Assembly (NCBI RefSeq): GCF_040654195.1
Contig: NZ_JBFAHM010000002.1
Coordinates: 586,746 to 650,745, forward strand
Length of the DNA: 64,000 nucleotides
Direction of reading: 5' to 3'
Origin: Hamadaea sp013361475
GTDB taxonomy: Bacteria; Actinomycetota; Actinomycetes; Mycobacteriales; Micromonosporaceae
Part shown: piece after piece, positions 45,578 to 54,671 of the stretch
Position numbering within the stretch: position 1 is the first letter of the stretch
How the letters are laid out: each line of letters begins with the position of its first letter
Notes under the pieces: generated by a model
Seen by the model: only the letters and a program-made list of their open reading frames with translations
What the model was told of the DNA's origin: nothing
Databases searched by the model: none
Translations under genes and position numbers: made by a program

Positions 45578-46855
45578 GTGACGACGTTCCACGAACTCGA
45601 TACCGCTACCTTCACCGCCCTCGCCGCGGGCGACGGCGGCCCGTCCGCCATCGCCGCGTTGCAGCGGGCGCAGGTGAGCCGCCATTTGATCCTCATCGGA
45701 AATCTGCTTTCCGAGTGGCCGGGCCCGGTTGCCGAACGGGACGCGATCCGCGACACGCTCGACCGTGCTCGCGCCGCCGACCCCGACCGGTTCGCCGACG
45801 TCCTCGGCGCACCACTTGTCGGCTCCTGGTCCGGCATCGTGACCCGGGCACTGGGCCGGGGCGTCGCCGACCCGTCCGACTTCGGCCAGCTCGCGGGCAT
45901 CGCGGTGGTCGCCGCCGCGGCGGCCGGCGTGCCGGCCGACCTGGCGGTCCCGGTACGCGACGGCGTCGCGTCGGTGCCCAGCGTCGGCGCGCTGACCGTC
46001 GGCGACCGCCCCGTACGCCTCATCGCCCACGACGGAGCGATCTCCGCCGACGTCGACGGGGATCGCGTACTGCTGTCCACTGCGGAGGATGTGCCCGGCT
46101 TCCAGCGGGTGCGGTTCCTGTCCGCGCCCGGCGTCCGGATCTCGCTCGACGACGTCGACCCGTACCGGCACGGCCACCACGCTCCCCCGGCGAACCGGCT
46201 CGACGACGCCGAGCTGGAACAGTGGGACAAGCTGTTCGCCGAGGCGTGGGGGCTGCTGGTTCGGCAGCTGCCGGAGCGGGCCGCCGAACTCGCCGCCGGA
46301 CTGCGCACGCTCGTCCCGTTGGCGCAGACCGATTCGCGGTCGGCCCGCAGCGCCACCATCAAGTACGCGTTCGGCGTCTTCGGGCTCACGCTGCCGCCGT
46401 CGGCGGCGGAGTTCGCGGTGACGATGGTGCACGAGTTCCAGCACTCGAAGCTCAGCGCGATCCTGGACCTCGTGCCGATGACCGACCCGGCCGACACGAG
46501 CCGCCATTTCGCGCCGTGGCGGACCGACCCGCGGCCGCTCGCCGGTCTCCTGCAAGGCGTGTACGCCTTCGTCGGCGTGGCCGACAGCTGGCGGGCACTG
46601 CGGGCCGAGCCGGACATCGCCGAGGAGGCCACGCGCAAGTTCGCCGAGGCTCGGGTCAACGTCGCCGAAGGACTGCGGTCGGTCGAGGCCGGCGCGTTGC
46701 TGCCCGACGGCGTACGCCTGGTGCGGGGGTTGCGGAAGCGTACCGACGAACTCCTCGCCGAGCCGCTCCCGCACGACGTCGTCCGGGCCGCGGAGCTGAC
46801 GTTGAGCGACACGTTCCGCCGCTGGAGCGACCAGAACGCGGCCGCCACGGCCTAG
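45578..46855 (+). CDS. HExxH-motif peptide-modifying enzyme (aKG-HExxH beta-hydroxylase type)
   Basis: The protein has 425 residues with mainly helical N- and C-terminal parts and the motif MVHEFQHSKL (HEFQH, 285-289). The motif is followed by a conserved D-L-V segment and W-R-T-D-P-R-P-L-x-G-L-L-Q-G-V-Y-A-F. This is the TIGR04267-like HExxH family that accompanies FxSxx-COOH clusters. Members have been described as alpha-ketoglutarate-dependent peptide beta-hydroxylases rather than proteases. GTG start abuts the maturase stop, so the three genes form one operon. It probably hydroxylates the cyclophane-containing peptide; which residue is unknown. Confidence 0.85.
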   Translation: MTTFHELDTATFTALAAGDGGPSAIAALQRAQVSRHLILIGNLLSEWPGPVAERDAIRDTLDRARAADPDRFADVLGAPLVGSWSGIVTRALGRGVADPSDFGQLAGIAVVAAAAAGVPADLAVPVRDGVASVPSVGALTVGDRPVRLIAHDGAISADVDGDRVLLSTAEDVPGFQRVRFLSAPGVRISLDDVDPYRHGHHAPPANRLDDAELEQWDKLFAEAWGLLVRQLPERAAELAAGLRTLVPLAQTDSRSARSATIKYAFGVFGLTLPPSAAEFAVTMVHEFQHSKLSAILDLVPMTDPADTSRHFAPWRTDPRPLAGLLQGVYAFVGVADSWRALRAEPDIAEEATRKFAEARVNVAEGLRSVEAGALLPDGVRLVRGLRKRTDELLAEPLPHDVVRAAELTLSDTFRRWSDQNAAATA

Positions 46856-46858
46856 CGA

Positions 46859-49800
46859 TCAGGTCGGGGGCGGCTCGATGTCGCCCTCGGTCCGTTCGTC
46901 GCGTTCGATCGCCTGCACCTCGGGGTGGTTGGCGCCCAGCGAGTCTCGCAACGCCCGGAAGGACGTCTGCCGCAGCCGGTCCGCTTCGGCGGTCCGGCCC
47001 ACGGCGCGCAGGTCGTGGGCGAGGTTGATGCCGCGCATCAGCAGATAGGGGTGCTCGGCGCCGTTGCGGGCCTCGTGACCGCCGCCGGACATCTGCTGGC
47101 TGATCCGGTGCATCTCCTCGGACAGCTGAGCGGCCGCCGCGTGGTCACCGGCGAGGGCGAGGTCGGTCGCACGGGAGACCCCGGCGCAGATCGTGTACGG
47201 GTGGCCGGCGCCCAGCACTTCGGCGAAGTCGGTGAAGCAGCTCTCGCCGAGGACGCGGGCGTCGTCGTAGTCGCCCATCGCCCGCATGAGGATGCCCTGG
47301 TTGACCCGCGCCGCCAAGGTCAGCGGGTGCTTGACGCCGAAGTAGACGTCGTACCGCTCGAGCGCGTCCTCGATGAGCTGGGCCGCCTCGTCCAGCTCGC
47401 CGACCTGGCGCAGCACGTTCGCGTAGCTGACCGCGGCGGCGTTGGTGAACTCGTGCGTCTCGCCGAACCGGCTGAGGCTGCGCTCGAAGTGCTCGCGCAG
47501 CACCGCCCGCGCTTCGAAGAGGTAGCCGAGCTTGCGCAGCAGGATCGCGTAGGTCCGGTCGGCCAGCAGCACCTGGCTGCTCCCCGCGCCCAGCGCGTCG
47601 GCCAGCGGCTCGCGCCACTGCTGGATCCACTCCAGACCCGCCCGGTACGCGCCCATGCCGTAGTAGTTGCGAGCCTGGTTGATGTATGCCGCCAAGGCCC
47701 GGGGGTCGGTCCCGCCGACGTCCTCCCAGTGGTTGGCGATCTCCTTGTCCTGCTCGAAAGCCTGGGCGAAGTCGCCGATCATGCGCAGGTCGACGGCGAG
47801 GTTGGCCTGCGCCCGCAGGGTGTACGCCTCGGTCGCGTTGAACACTCGCCGGTGCCGGGCCAGCGACGCGGTGTCGAACGCGAGCGCCTCGTTGTAGCGT
47901 CCTGCGATCCGCAGGTCGTGGCCCACCTGGTTGGCGTGGATGAGGGTGAACTCGTGCATCTCCCCGATCTGCGGGCTGGCGCACATCCGGTTGTAGGTGT
48001 CGTTGGCGACGACTTGGGCCTCGCTCGCCTGCCCGAGTACGCGCAGCGCGTTCGCCCGGACGCTGGCCGCCCGGAGGGTGTAGAGACCGTCCGGTCCGAG
48101 CAGCGGGTCGTCGCTGGGCTTGCTCCAGTGCGCGGCGGCGTCGGTGGCCAACCGGAGGCTGTTCTCGTAGTCGCCGATCAGGTAGAGGTATCGGGCGTGG
48201 TCGAGGACCGCGACACGAGCGTCGTCGTCCTCGGCGTAGATCATCCGGGCGCGGTCGAGGTGCGGGCCGAGTTCGGCTTGGCTCTCGAGTTCGCCACGCT
48301 CGTCGGGGTCGCCCGGGTTCGCCGCCGCCAGCAGCCGCTGGGCGTTGCGCAGCGTCGTCTCCGCCCGGTCCTCCGGCAGGATGTCGCGGAGGATGTCCTG
48401 CACCAGGCGGTGCACCTGGATGCGCTGGGCCGGGTCCACCTTGGCCAGACCGCGGTTGTTCAGGTCGCGGACGACCCGGCTGAGCGCGACCGGATCGTTG
48501 AGAGTGGACCGCAGCGGCTCGGTGACGTTGGCCGACTTGCCTCGGCTCAGCAGATTCTGCGAAACCGGCTCGCCGGAGAGGAACGACAGCAGTTCGAACA
48601 GCTGGGCGGTGGCCGGAGCCTTCTCCCGCAGGGTCGCGCTGGCGAGCGTGACGAACGCCGTCACCGTGATCGGGTAGCCGTAGGGCTTGGACTCCGACAG
48701 CAGGTCCGAGCGCCGGTGGCTGTCCAGCAGGTCGATGTACTCGGTGACCGGCATCGCGGTGGACTTGCACCACAGGACCGCCTGCTCCAGCGCCAGCGGC
48801 AGGTCGCCGAGCTTGTTGGCGAGGTTCTCCGCCTCGCCTTCCTTCAGTTGCAGGCCCCGGCCTTCGAGCAGCTGAATGCTCTCGTCGCGGGGGAAGACGT
48901 CGACCTCGATGGGCCGCCCGACCGCGCCCCACTCCGGGTTCCGGGTCGTCACGATGACGTGGCCGCCGGTGGCGGGCAGGAACGGTTTGAGCGCGTCCGG
49001 GTCGTCGGCGTTGTCGTAGACGAGCAGCCACGGCACCCGCAGGCCGGCGAGCGCGTCGAGCACCGTCCGAGCGGTCTGCTGCCGGTCCTCGGCCACGGTC
49101 AGGTGCAGCGTCTCGGCGAGCTGGGTCAGCGAGGCCAGCACCGTCGTGGTGCGCTCGGAGGGGATCCACCAGACCAGCTCGTAATCGTCGAGGTGGCGGT
49201 AGACGTATTCGACGACGAGCTGCGTCTTGCCGACACCGCCGAGTCCGTGCAGGGCGGGGGGCAGGACGGCCGCCTGCTCGCCGCTGCTGAGCACGTCGGT
49301 CAGCTTGTCGAGCAGCTCGCTGCGGCCGGTGAAGTGCCGGTTCCGGGTCGGTACGCCACCGCCGACGACGCGGGTCTCCGAGCGGCGTGGCGGCACCGGG
49401 CCACGCGGGGCCGGCGGGGTGAACGCGGACGGCGCGGCCAGCGGACCGGCGCCGCCCCGTAGCACGACGAGGGCGGCCAGGTCCACGCCGAGTCCACCTG
49501 CGACGGTGTCGACCCAGGTCCGCAGACCGTCCGAGACGGGCCCGGTGAGCAGTTCGGACAATCGGCTGGCGAAGGCGAGCACCTGCGGCACGCCGTCCTC
49601 GGGGATCGGCAGGCCCTCCATGATGCGGATCGCGTTCGCCGTGTCCCGCCAGGTACGCATGGAGTAGAGCTGCTCGGCGCCGCCGAGTCCGTCGACGGCT
49701 TCGCCGATCTGATTGGCCGGCAGGTTGGCGAGCAGGCCGCGCAGGTGATCACGGTCGGGCACCGACAGCAGCCCCGGGCTCAGGTCGGTGACGGCGGCCC

Positions 49801-50065
49801 GCACGGCGGCGATGTCGCCCACGTGCTGTTCGGCCACCACGGAGGCGAGTACGCGCAGGCCGCCCGAGCACGCGTTGCACGCGTTGACCAAGCTGGACAG
49901 CTCGGGGCGTACGTCGGCGAAGCGTTTGATCCGCAGCGGCCGGCGCAGCTCTTGGCGTACGCGGTCGACGAGGTGGTCGCGGACGGCGGGGTCGGCCAGT
50001 TCGGGCAGCCGGACGAGCATGTCTACGAGGTTCTCGAGCGTGCCTCGCGTCGCCGACTCGGCCAT
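46859..50065 (-). CDS. EAD2-like / NB-ARC / TPR STAND ATPase
   Basis: The protein has 1068 residues. Residues ~8-95 (LENLVDMLVRLPELADPAVRD ... ACSGGLRVLASVV) resemble effector-associated domain 2, an adaptor that pairs sensors with effectors. A helical linker and a Pro-rich segment follow. The NB-ARC box has RHFTGR (~244) and P-loop ALHGLGGVGKTQ (273-281), Walker B WLLVYDNADD, and HVIVTTRNPEW. About ten TPR repeats complete it. The ATG at 50065 was chosen over longer frames because GGGGAAAAGAG precedes it. It converges on the RiPP operon with a 3-bp gap and diverges from the FxsT-like gene. Confidence 0.87.
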   Translation of the reverse strand: MAESATRGTLENLVDMLVRLPELADPAVRDHLVDRVRQELRRPLRIKRFADVRPELSSLVNACNACSGGLRVLASVVAEQHVGDIAAVRAAVTDLSPGLLSVPDRDHLRGLLANLPANQIGEAVDGLGGAEQLYSMRTWRDTANAIRIMEGLPIPEDGVPQVLAFASRLSELLTGPVSDGLRTWVDTVAGGLGVDLAALVVLRGGAGPLAAPSAFTPPAPRGPVPPRRSETRVVGGGVPTRNRHFTGRSELLDKLTDVLSSGEQAAVLPPALHGLGGVGKTQLVVEYVYRHLDDYELVWWIPSERTTTVLASLTQLAETLHLTVAEDRQQTARTVLDALAGLRVPWLLVYDNADDPDALKPFLPATGGHVIVTTRNPEWGAVGRPIEVDVFPRDESIQLLEGRGLQLKEGEAENLANKLGDLPLALEQAVLWCKSTAMPVTEYIDLLDSHRRSDLLSESKPYGYPITVTAFVTLASATLREKAPATAQLFELLSFLSGEPVSQNLLSRGKSANVTEPLRSTLNDPVALSRVVRDLNNRGLAKVDPAQRIQVHRLVQDILRDILPEDRAETTLRNAQRLLAAANPGDPDERGELESQAELGPHLDRARMIYAEDDDARVAVLDHARYLYLIGDYENSLRLATDAAAHWSKPSDDPLLGPDGLYTLRAASVRANALRVLGQASEAQVVANDTYNRMCASPQIGEMHEFTLIHANQVGHDLRIAGRYNEALAFDTASLARHRRVFNATEAYTLRAQANLAVDLRMIGDFAQAFEQDKEIANHWEDVGGTDPRALAAYINQARNYYGMGAYRAGLEWIQQWREPLADALGAGSSQVLLADRTYAILLRKLGYLFEARAVLREHFERSLSRFGETHEFTNAAAVSYANVLRQVGELDEAAQLIEDALERYDVYFGVKHPLTLAARVNQGILMRAMGDYDDARVLGESCFTDFAEVLGAGHPYTICAGVSRATDLALAGDHAAAAQLSEEMHRISQQMSGGGHEARNGAEHPYLLMRGINLAHDLRAVGRTAEADRLRQTSFRALRDSLGANHPEVQAIERDERTEGDIEPPPT

Positions 50066-50228
50066 GGGCTCTCTTTTCCCCTCGTTGAGCAGGTCCTGAA
50101 ATGAACCGATACCCGAACGGATCGTAACCGACCGCGACCGTCCCACAAAACATCGGAAACGATGAATCGTTACGGCGTCGTGCCGGAGTGCTTTAATCGA
50201 AGGACATCGCATATGAGGGAGGCCCTGT

Positions 50229-52946
50229 GTGAGCAGCGGCACCGATCGTCGACGCGGTGAGATAGTCACGTTCTACTCCTTCAAGGGCGGCACCGGGCGC
50301 ACCATGGCGGTGGCGAATGTGGCCTGGATCCTGGCCTCCGCCGGCAAACGCGTGCTGGCCGCCGACTGGGACCTCGAATCACCTGGCCTGCACCGGTTCC
50401 TCCATCCGTTCCTCGACGTCGCCCGGCTGTCCACGGCGGGCGGGGTGATCGACCTGATCCGCGAGTTCGAGCACGCGACCGAGGCGGGTGAGCCGCAGGA
50501 CCCGGCCTGGTACGCCCATTACGCCGAAGTGGACCGATACGCCCTCCCTCTGAAGTGGTCGTTCGGCCGGGGACGACTTGATCTCCTGTCGGCCGGTCGG
50601 CAGAACCGGGACTACGCCACCCATCTGGGCGACCTCGACTGGGAGGACTTCTACGAGCGGCGGCACGGCGGCCGGTTCTTCGACGCGCTCCGGGAGGATC
50701 TGCGCCGCCGCTACGACTACGTGCTGATCGACAGCCGGACCGGGCTCAGCGAGCTGGCCGACATCTGCACGGCGCATCTGCCGGACACCTTGGTCACCTG
50801 CTTCACCTTCGCCGAGCAGGCGATCTCCGGCGCGTCGGTGCTCGCCCGGGAGATCGCCAGCCGCCACCGCAACCGGGCGATCCGCGTACTGCCCGCGCCG
50901 ATGCACATCGACCGGAGCCAGGCGGCGCAGGCTCAGGCGGGCCGGACGGTCGCGATGCGACGCCTGGCCGGGCTGCCGGCCGGGCTGACCGAGGCGCAGC
51001 GCCGCCGCTACTGGGCCGCCGTCGAGGTGCCCTACCAGCCCGCGTACGCGTTCGAGGAGATCCTCGCCGCCGTCGCCGATCCGCCGGGGGTGCCCGGCAC
51101 GTTGCTGTCGGCGTACACGGAACTGGTCCGGCACATCACGAACGGGGAGGTCACCGGGCCACCGATGCTCAACGAGAGCGTGCGGCGGCGTACTGCCGCC
51201 CGGTTCGTCCGGACGCCCGACCCCGCCGTCAGCGACATCGCCCTCCACTACGCCGCGACCGACGCGGTCTGGGCCGAATGGGTCACCTCCATCTGCCGCA
51301 GCGCCGGGCTGGCCGTCGCCGACCCCGCGCTCGACGGGATCGATCCACCGCCCGGGGCGACCCGGCTCACCCTGGTCTCGGCGGCCAACGCGGCCACGCT
51401 GTCCCGGCTGACCCACGACGAACGCGCCCAGACCGGCGGCCCGCCGCTGGCCGCGTACGTGGCCGACGTCGCGCCGGTGAGCGCGTTCGACGCCGCCCAC
51501 AGCGCCCGGCTGTGGGGCGACGACGTGGTCGCGGCCACGACGAACCTGCTCACCCTCCTGGGTCACGCCGGAACCGTCCTGGATGGACCGCATCCGCCGA
51601 TCCGCTTCCCGGGCCGCGCGCCGTCGATCTTCTCGGCGCCCCGGCGGGAGCCCCGGTTCACCGGCCGCGGGCAGGAGATGCGCGAGCTGCGCGACCGGCT
51701 GCGCGATCACGAGGGCGCGGCGCTGCTCCCCGGTGGGTCGCGCGTCGCCGTCCTCGGCATGGGCGGCATCGGCAAGACCCAGATCGCCGTCGAGTACGCC
51801 CACCGCTACGCCGCCGCGTACGACCTGGTGTGGTGGATCGACGCGGCCGGTGACGTGACCGCCCAGCTGGCCGCGCTCGCGCCGCACCTGGCGGTCAAGC
51901 GCCCGTCGCCCGTCGCCGCGGCCAAGGCCGCGCTCGCGGCGCTGGAACGCGGCCGCATGTCCGGCGACTGGCTGATCGTCTTCGACGGAGCCGACGACTT
52001 CGACGCGATCGCCGGGCTGCTCCCCCGCGGCTTCGGGCACACGCTGGTCACCTCGCGGGACCCGGCCTGGGCCGAGCACGCCGAACCGCTGGAGATCGGC
52101 CTGTTCGACCGGGCGGAGAGCATCGCGCACCTGCGGCATCGCCTGCCGACCATCCGCGACTCCGAGGCCGTCCAGGTGGCCGCGTCCGTGGCGGACCTGC
52201 CCGTGGCCGTGGCCGCCGCCGGGCGCTGGCTGGCCGACACCGGCCGGCCCGCGGCCGAACTGCTCGTCGAGCCGGAGCGGATCGGATCGCGTCTGCGCTG
52301 GTGGAACGCGTCGCTCGACCGGTTACGGACCGAGGCCGCGGCGGCGTATCGGCTGCTGGAGGTGTGCTCGGTGCTCGGACCGGAGATCGGTCTGTCCATC
52401 GTGTACAGCGACGCCCTCGCGGCGGCCCTCGCCGAGGTCGACCCGGCGGTCACCGACCGCTGGACTCGCGGCAAACTCGTGCAGACCTTGACCCGGCTCG
52501 CCCTCATCCAGCTCGACGTTCGCGGCCCCGAAGCGGGCGGCGCCAAGGTCGTCGTCCACCCGGTGCTCCAGCAGGTGATCCGATCACGGATGACCGACAC
52601 CGACCTCGCGCTCACCCGGCACCAGGCCCACGTGGTGCTCGCCGCGACCCGCCCACCGGCCGACGAGGACGATCCGCGCGGCTGGGGAGCGTACGCCGAA
52701 CTCGGGCCGCATCTGGACGCCTCGGGCGCGGCCGGGTGCACCGATCCCGCCGTCCGGCAGCTGCTGCTGCACCGGCTACGCCACCTGCGCCGGCGAGGCC
52801 AGTACGCCGAAGGCCGCCGCCTGGGCCGCAGCCTCGAACAGACCTGGAGCGAGCGCCTGACCGTCGCGGAGGAGCCCGACGCCGCCGAGCTGCGCCGGCA
52901 GTTGGCGTACCTGAAGTTCCAGGTCGCCTCCTTCCCCGAGGGGTGA
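50229..52946 (+). CDS. FxsT-like ParA/TIR-like/NB-ARC protein with shortened tail
   Basis: The protein has 905 residues. Residues 10-300: a ParA/MinD-type ATPase with FKGGTGRT (18-25; the second Lys of the usual KGGxGKT is Arg). Residues ~335-455: DIALHYAATDAVWAEWVTS, a TIR-like fold whose usual catalytic-Glu segment is not recognisable. Residues ~475-760: NB-ARC with RFTGRG, P-loop VLGMGGIGKTQ (508-518), Walker B WLIVFDGADD. FxSxx-COOH systems carry an FxsT protein of this order, but with a long TPR tail; here only one or two degenerate repeats remain. GTG start with GAGGGAGG upstream. Confidence 0.8.
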   Translation: MSSGTDRRRGEIVTFYSFKGGTGRTMAVANVAWILASAGKRVLAADWDLESPGLHRFLHPFLDVARLSTAGGVIDLIREFEHATEAGEPQDPAWYAHYAEVDRYALPLKWSFGRGRLDLLSAGRQNRDYATHLGDLDWEDFYERRHGGRFFDALREDLRRRYDYVLIDSRTGLSELADICTAHLPDTLVTCFTFAEQAISGASVLAREIASRHRNRAIRVLPAPMHIDRSQAAQAQAGRTVAMRRLAGLPAGLTEAQRRRYWAAVEVPYQPAYAFEEILAAVADPPGVPGTLLSAYTELVRHITNGEVTGPPMLNESVRRRTAARFVRTPDPAVSDIALHYAATDAVWAEWVTSICRSAGLAVADPALDGIDPPPGATRLTLVSAANAATLSRLTHDERAQTGGPPLAAYVADVAPVSAFDAAHSARLWGDDVVAATTNLLTLLGHAGTVLDGPHPPIRFPGRAPSIFSAPRREPRFTGRGQEMRELRDRLRDHEGAALLPGGSRVAVLGMGGIGKTQIAVEYAHRYAAAYDLVWWIDAAGDVTAQLAALAPHLAVKRPSPVAAAKAALAALERGRMSGDWLIVFDGADDFDAIAGLLPRGFGHTLVTSRDPAWAEHAEPLEIGLFDRAESIAHLRHRLPTIRDSEAVQVAASVADLPVAVAAAGRWLADTGRPAAELLVEPERIGSRLRWWNASLDRLRTEAAAAYRLLEVCSVLGPEIGLSIVYSDALAAALAEVDPAVTDRWTRGKLVQTLTRLALIQLDVRGPEAGGAKVVVHPVLQQVIRSRMTDTDLALTRHQAHVVLAATRPPADEDDPRGWGAYAELGPHLDASGAAGCTDPAVRQLLLHRLRHLRRRGQYAEGRRLGRSLEQTWSERLTVAEEPDAAELRRQLAYLKFQVASFPEG

Positions 52947-52959
52947 ACCCGACCCCGGA

Positions 52960-53850
52960 TCAGGTGCCGGCGACGACCCAGGCCAACGCCTGCGGCAGGA
53001 TCTCCATCGCACCGAAGTGCGCCGTGTCCGCCTGGATCTGCACCTCGACCCATTTGAGCTGGGACGCCAGCCACTCCGTATGCCCGACCGGCGAGAACGA
53101 GTCGTCCGCCCCGTGCCACAGCAGCACTTCGGTGTCCACGTCGGACAGCTGGAACCCCCAGTCGCGCCGGAACGCCAGGGCGTCGTCCACCCAGCCGTGC
53201 CCGCCGTAGCGCATCGCCTCGACGTAGGTGTCGGTGATGTGGCGGCGGAACGCGGCGTCGTCGATCACCCGCAGATCGGAGTTCCGCAGTTCCCCACGCA
53301 GGGCGTCCATCAGGATCCGGGGATCACGGCGCACATGGTCGGCCCGTTCCAGCAGCCGCTCGGTGAACAGCGCGACGTCGCGGTCGGCCACCTCGTAGTC
53401 GCTCGTGTTGCCCTTCGCCATCCCGTCGAACCAGGCCAGGCCGGGTGCGTCCGGCGGGGCGATGCTGACCAGCGCGGCCGTCCTCGTCACCCGGCCCTGC
53501 AGGAGCGCCGCGCAGGCCAGCGCGTGCGGCCCGCCGCCGGACCGGCCGATCACGGCGAACGTCGGCAGGTCGAGATCGTCGGCGATCGCGGCCACGTCGT
53601 CGGCCGCGTCACGCACCAGCCGACCGGGCACCCGGGTGGAGCCGCCGTATCCCGGACGGTCGTAGGAGATGAGGCGTACGCCCATGCGGTAGAGGACGAT
53701 GCTGCGCGGACGCGGCCCGCTGCGGCTGCCGGGCGTACCGTGCATCAGGAAGACCGGCCGTCCGTCGGGCGCGCCGCTCACCTCCACCGACAACACCCCG
53801 CCGCGCGGCGACGGCACCAGGCGCGGTTGTGCACGGCGCGTATTGGACAC
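52960..53850 (-). CDS. alpha/beta-fold hydrolase
   Basis: The protein has 296 residues. VFLMHGTPGSRSG gives the oxyanion turn, VIGRSGGGPHALACAALL the nucleophile elbow (GxSxG with Ser in GRSGG), LLWHGADDSFSP the acid region and DTAHFG the catalytic His. This is the proline iminopeptidase/epoxide hydrolase-like group, without signal peptide. GTG start preceded by GGGAGGT. It lies just beyond the FxsT-like gene on the opposite strand. Whether it belongs to the conflict island or to the flanking backbone cannot be decided. Confidence 0.85.
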   Translation of the reverse strand: MSNTRRAQPRLVPSPRGGVLSVEVSGAPDGRPVFLMHGTPGSRSGPRPRSIVLYRMGVRLISYDRPGYGGSTRVPGRLVRDAADDVAAIADDLDLPTFAVIGRSGGGPHALACAALLQGRVTRTAALVSIAPPDAPGLAWFDGMAKGNTSDYEVADRDVALFTERLLERADHVRRDPRILMDALRGELRNSDLRVIDDAAFRRHITDTYVEAMRYGGHGWVDDALAFRRDWGFQLSDVDTEVLLWHGADDSFSPVGHTEWLASQLKWVEVQIQADTAHFGAMEILPQALAWVVAGT

Positions 53851-53903
53851 GTGACCTCCCGTGTCCGAGCCTACGGCAGCACGGCCTCTGGCACGATGCC
53901 AGA

Positions 53904-54671
53904 ATGATCTCCGACGCCGAGTTCGCCGCTCTCTACGATGTGCTCAACCCTTGGGACGTCGACCGGTACGCCTCGGACGCCTTCTACCACCGGCTCGTCA
54001 TGGCCGCCGATTCCGTGCTCGACGTCGGCTGTGGAACCGGATCGATGCTGCACTACGCCCGATCCCAAGGCCACCGAGGCCGGCTGGTCGGCCTCGAACC
54101 CGACCCGGCGATGCTCGGTCGCGCCGCCGGGGAACGCTTGCGTGAGCCGCCAGGAGTGCAGTCAGCGCGTACCACTGTGGAATGGGTGTCCGGAGCCGCG
54201 GCCGACGCGGCCTGGACCCGCGAGTTCGACCTGGCCACGATGACCAGCCACGCGTTTCAATGCCTGACCGGCGACGAGGAGATACGCGCGTCGCTCACCG
54301 CGATCCGCGCGGCCTTGCGCGACGGCGGGCGCTTCGCCTTCGAGACGCGGCATCCGCAGGCGCGGGCGTGGGAACAGTGGAATCCCGCCAATGTCACCGA
54401 CTTCACCGACGCCGACGGCCATCCACTTCGGAGCTGGTATCAGGTCGACGCGGTCGACGCCGACGTCGTGACCTTCACCGGCTTCGTGAGCGACCCGTCC
54501 GGCACGATCGTGCGGACGGAGCAGACGGCGCTGCGCTTCCTCGACGTGCCGACGCTGAACGCGTTCCTCACCGACGCCGGATTCGCGATCGCCGATCAGT
54601 TCGGCGACTGGGACGGTACGCGGATCGGCCCACACAGCCGCGAGATCATCACGGTCGCCCGCCGCGTCTAG
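53904..54671 (+). CDS. class I SAM-dependent methyltransferase
   Basis: The product is 255 residues. Motif I is SVLDVGCGTGSMLHYA, followed by LVGLEPDPAMLGRA (motif II), ATMTSHAFQCL (motif IV) and L-R-D-G-G-R-F-A-F-E-T-R (motif V), a standard methyltransferase_25/11 order. The substrate cannot be read from the sequence. The ATG at 53904 was preferred over an upstream in-frame ATG because the fold starts there; CACGAT six bases before it may be a leaderless -10. It overlaps the convergent SnoaL-like gene by 4 bp. Confidence 0.88.
   Translation: MISDAEFAALYDVLNPWDVDRYASDAFYHRLVMAADSVLDVGCGTGSMLHYARSQGHRGRLVGLEPDPAMLGRAAGERLREPPGVQSARTTVEWVSGAAADAAWTREFDLATMTSHAFQCLTGDEEIRASLTAIRAALRDGGRFAFETRHPQARAWEQWNPANVTDFTDADGHPLRSWYQVDAVDADVVTFTGFVSDPSGTIVRTEQTALRFLDVPTLNAFLTDAGFAIADQFGDWDGTRIGPHSREIITVARRV

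Noticed and set aside
45578..46855. Zinc metalloprotease from the HEFQH motif
   Set aside because: The surrounding sequence and operon context fit the FxSxx-associated HExxH modification family rather than a protease; the motif alone is not decisive.
46925..49462. 845-codon plus-strand frame opposite the EAD2-NB-ARC gene
   Set aside because: No motif; the minus strand carries P-loop, Walker B and TPR signatures in one frame.
52960..53850. Alpha/beta hydrolase as a certain third effector of the conflict island
   Set aside because: It is convergent to the FxsT-like gene with no coupling or shared promoter and looks like a common cytosolic hydrolase.
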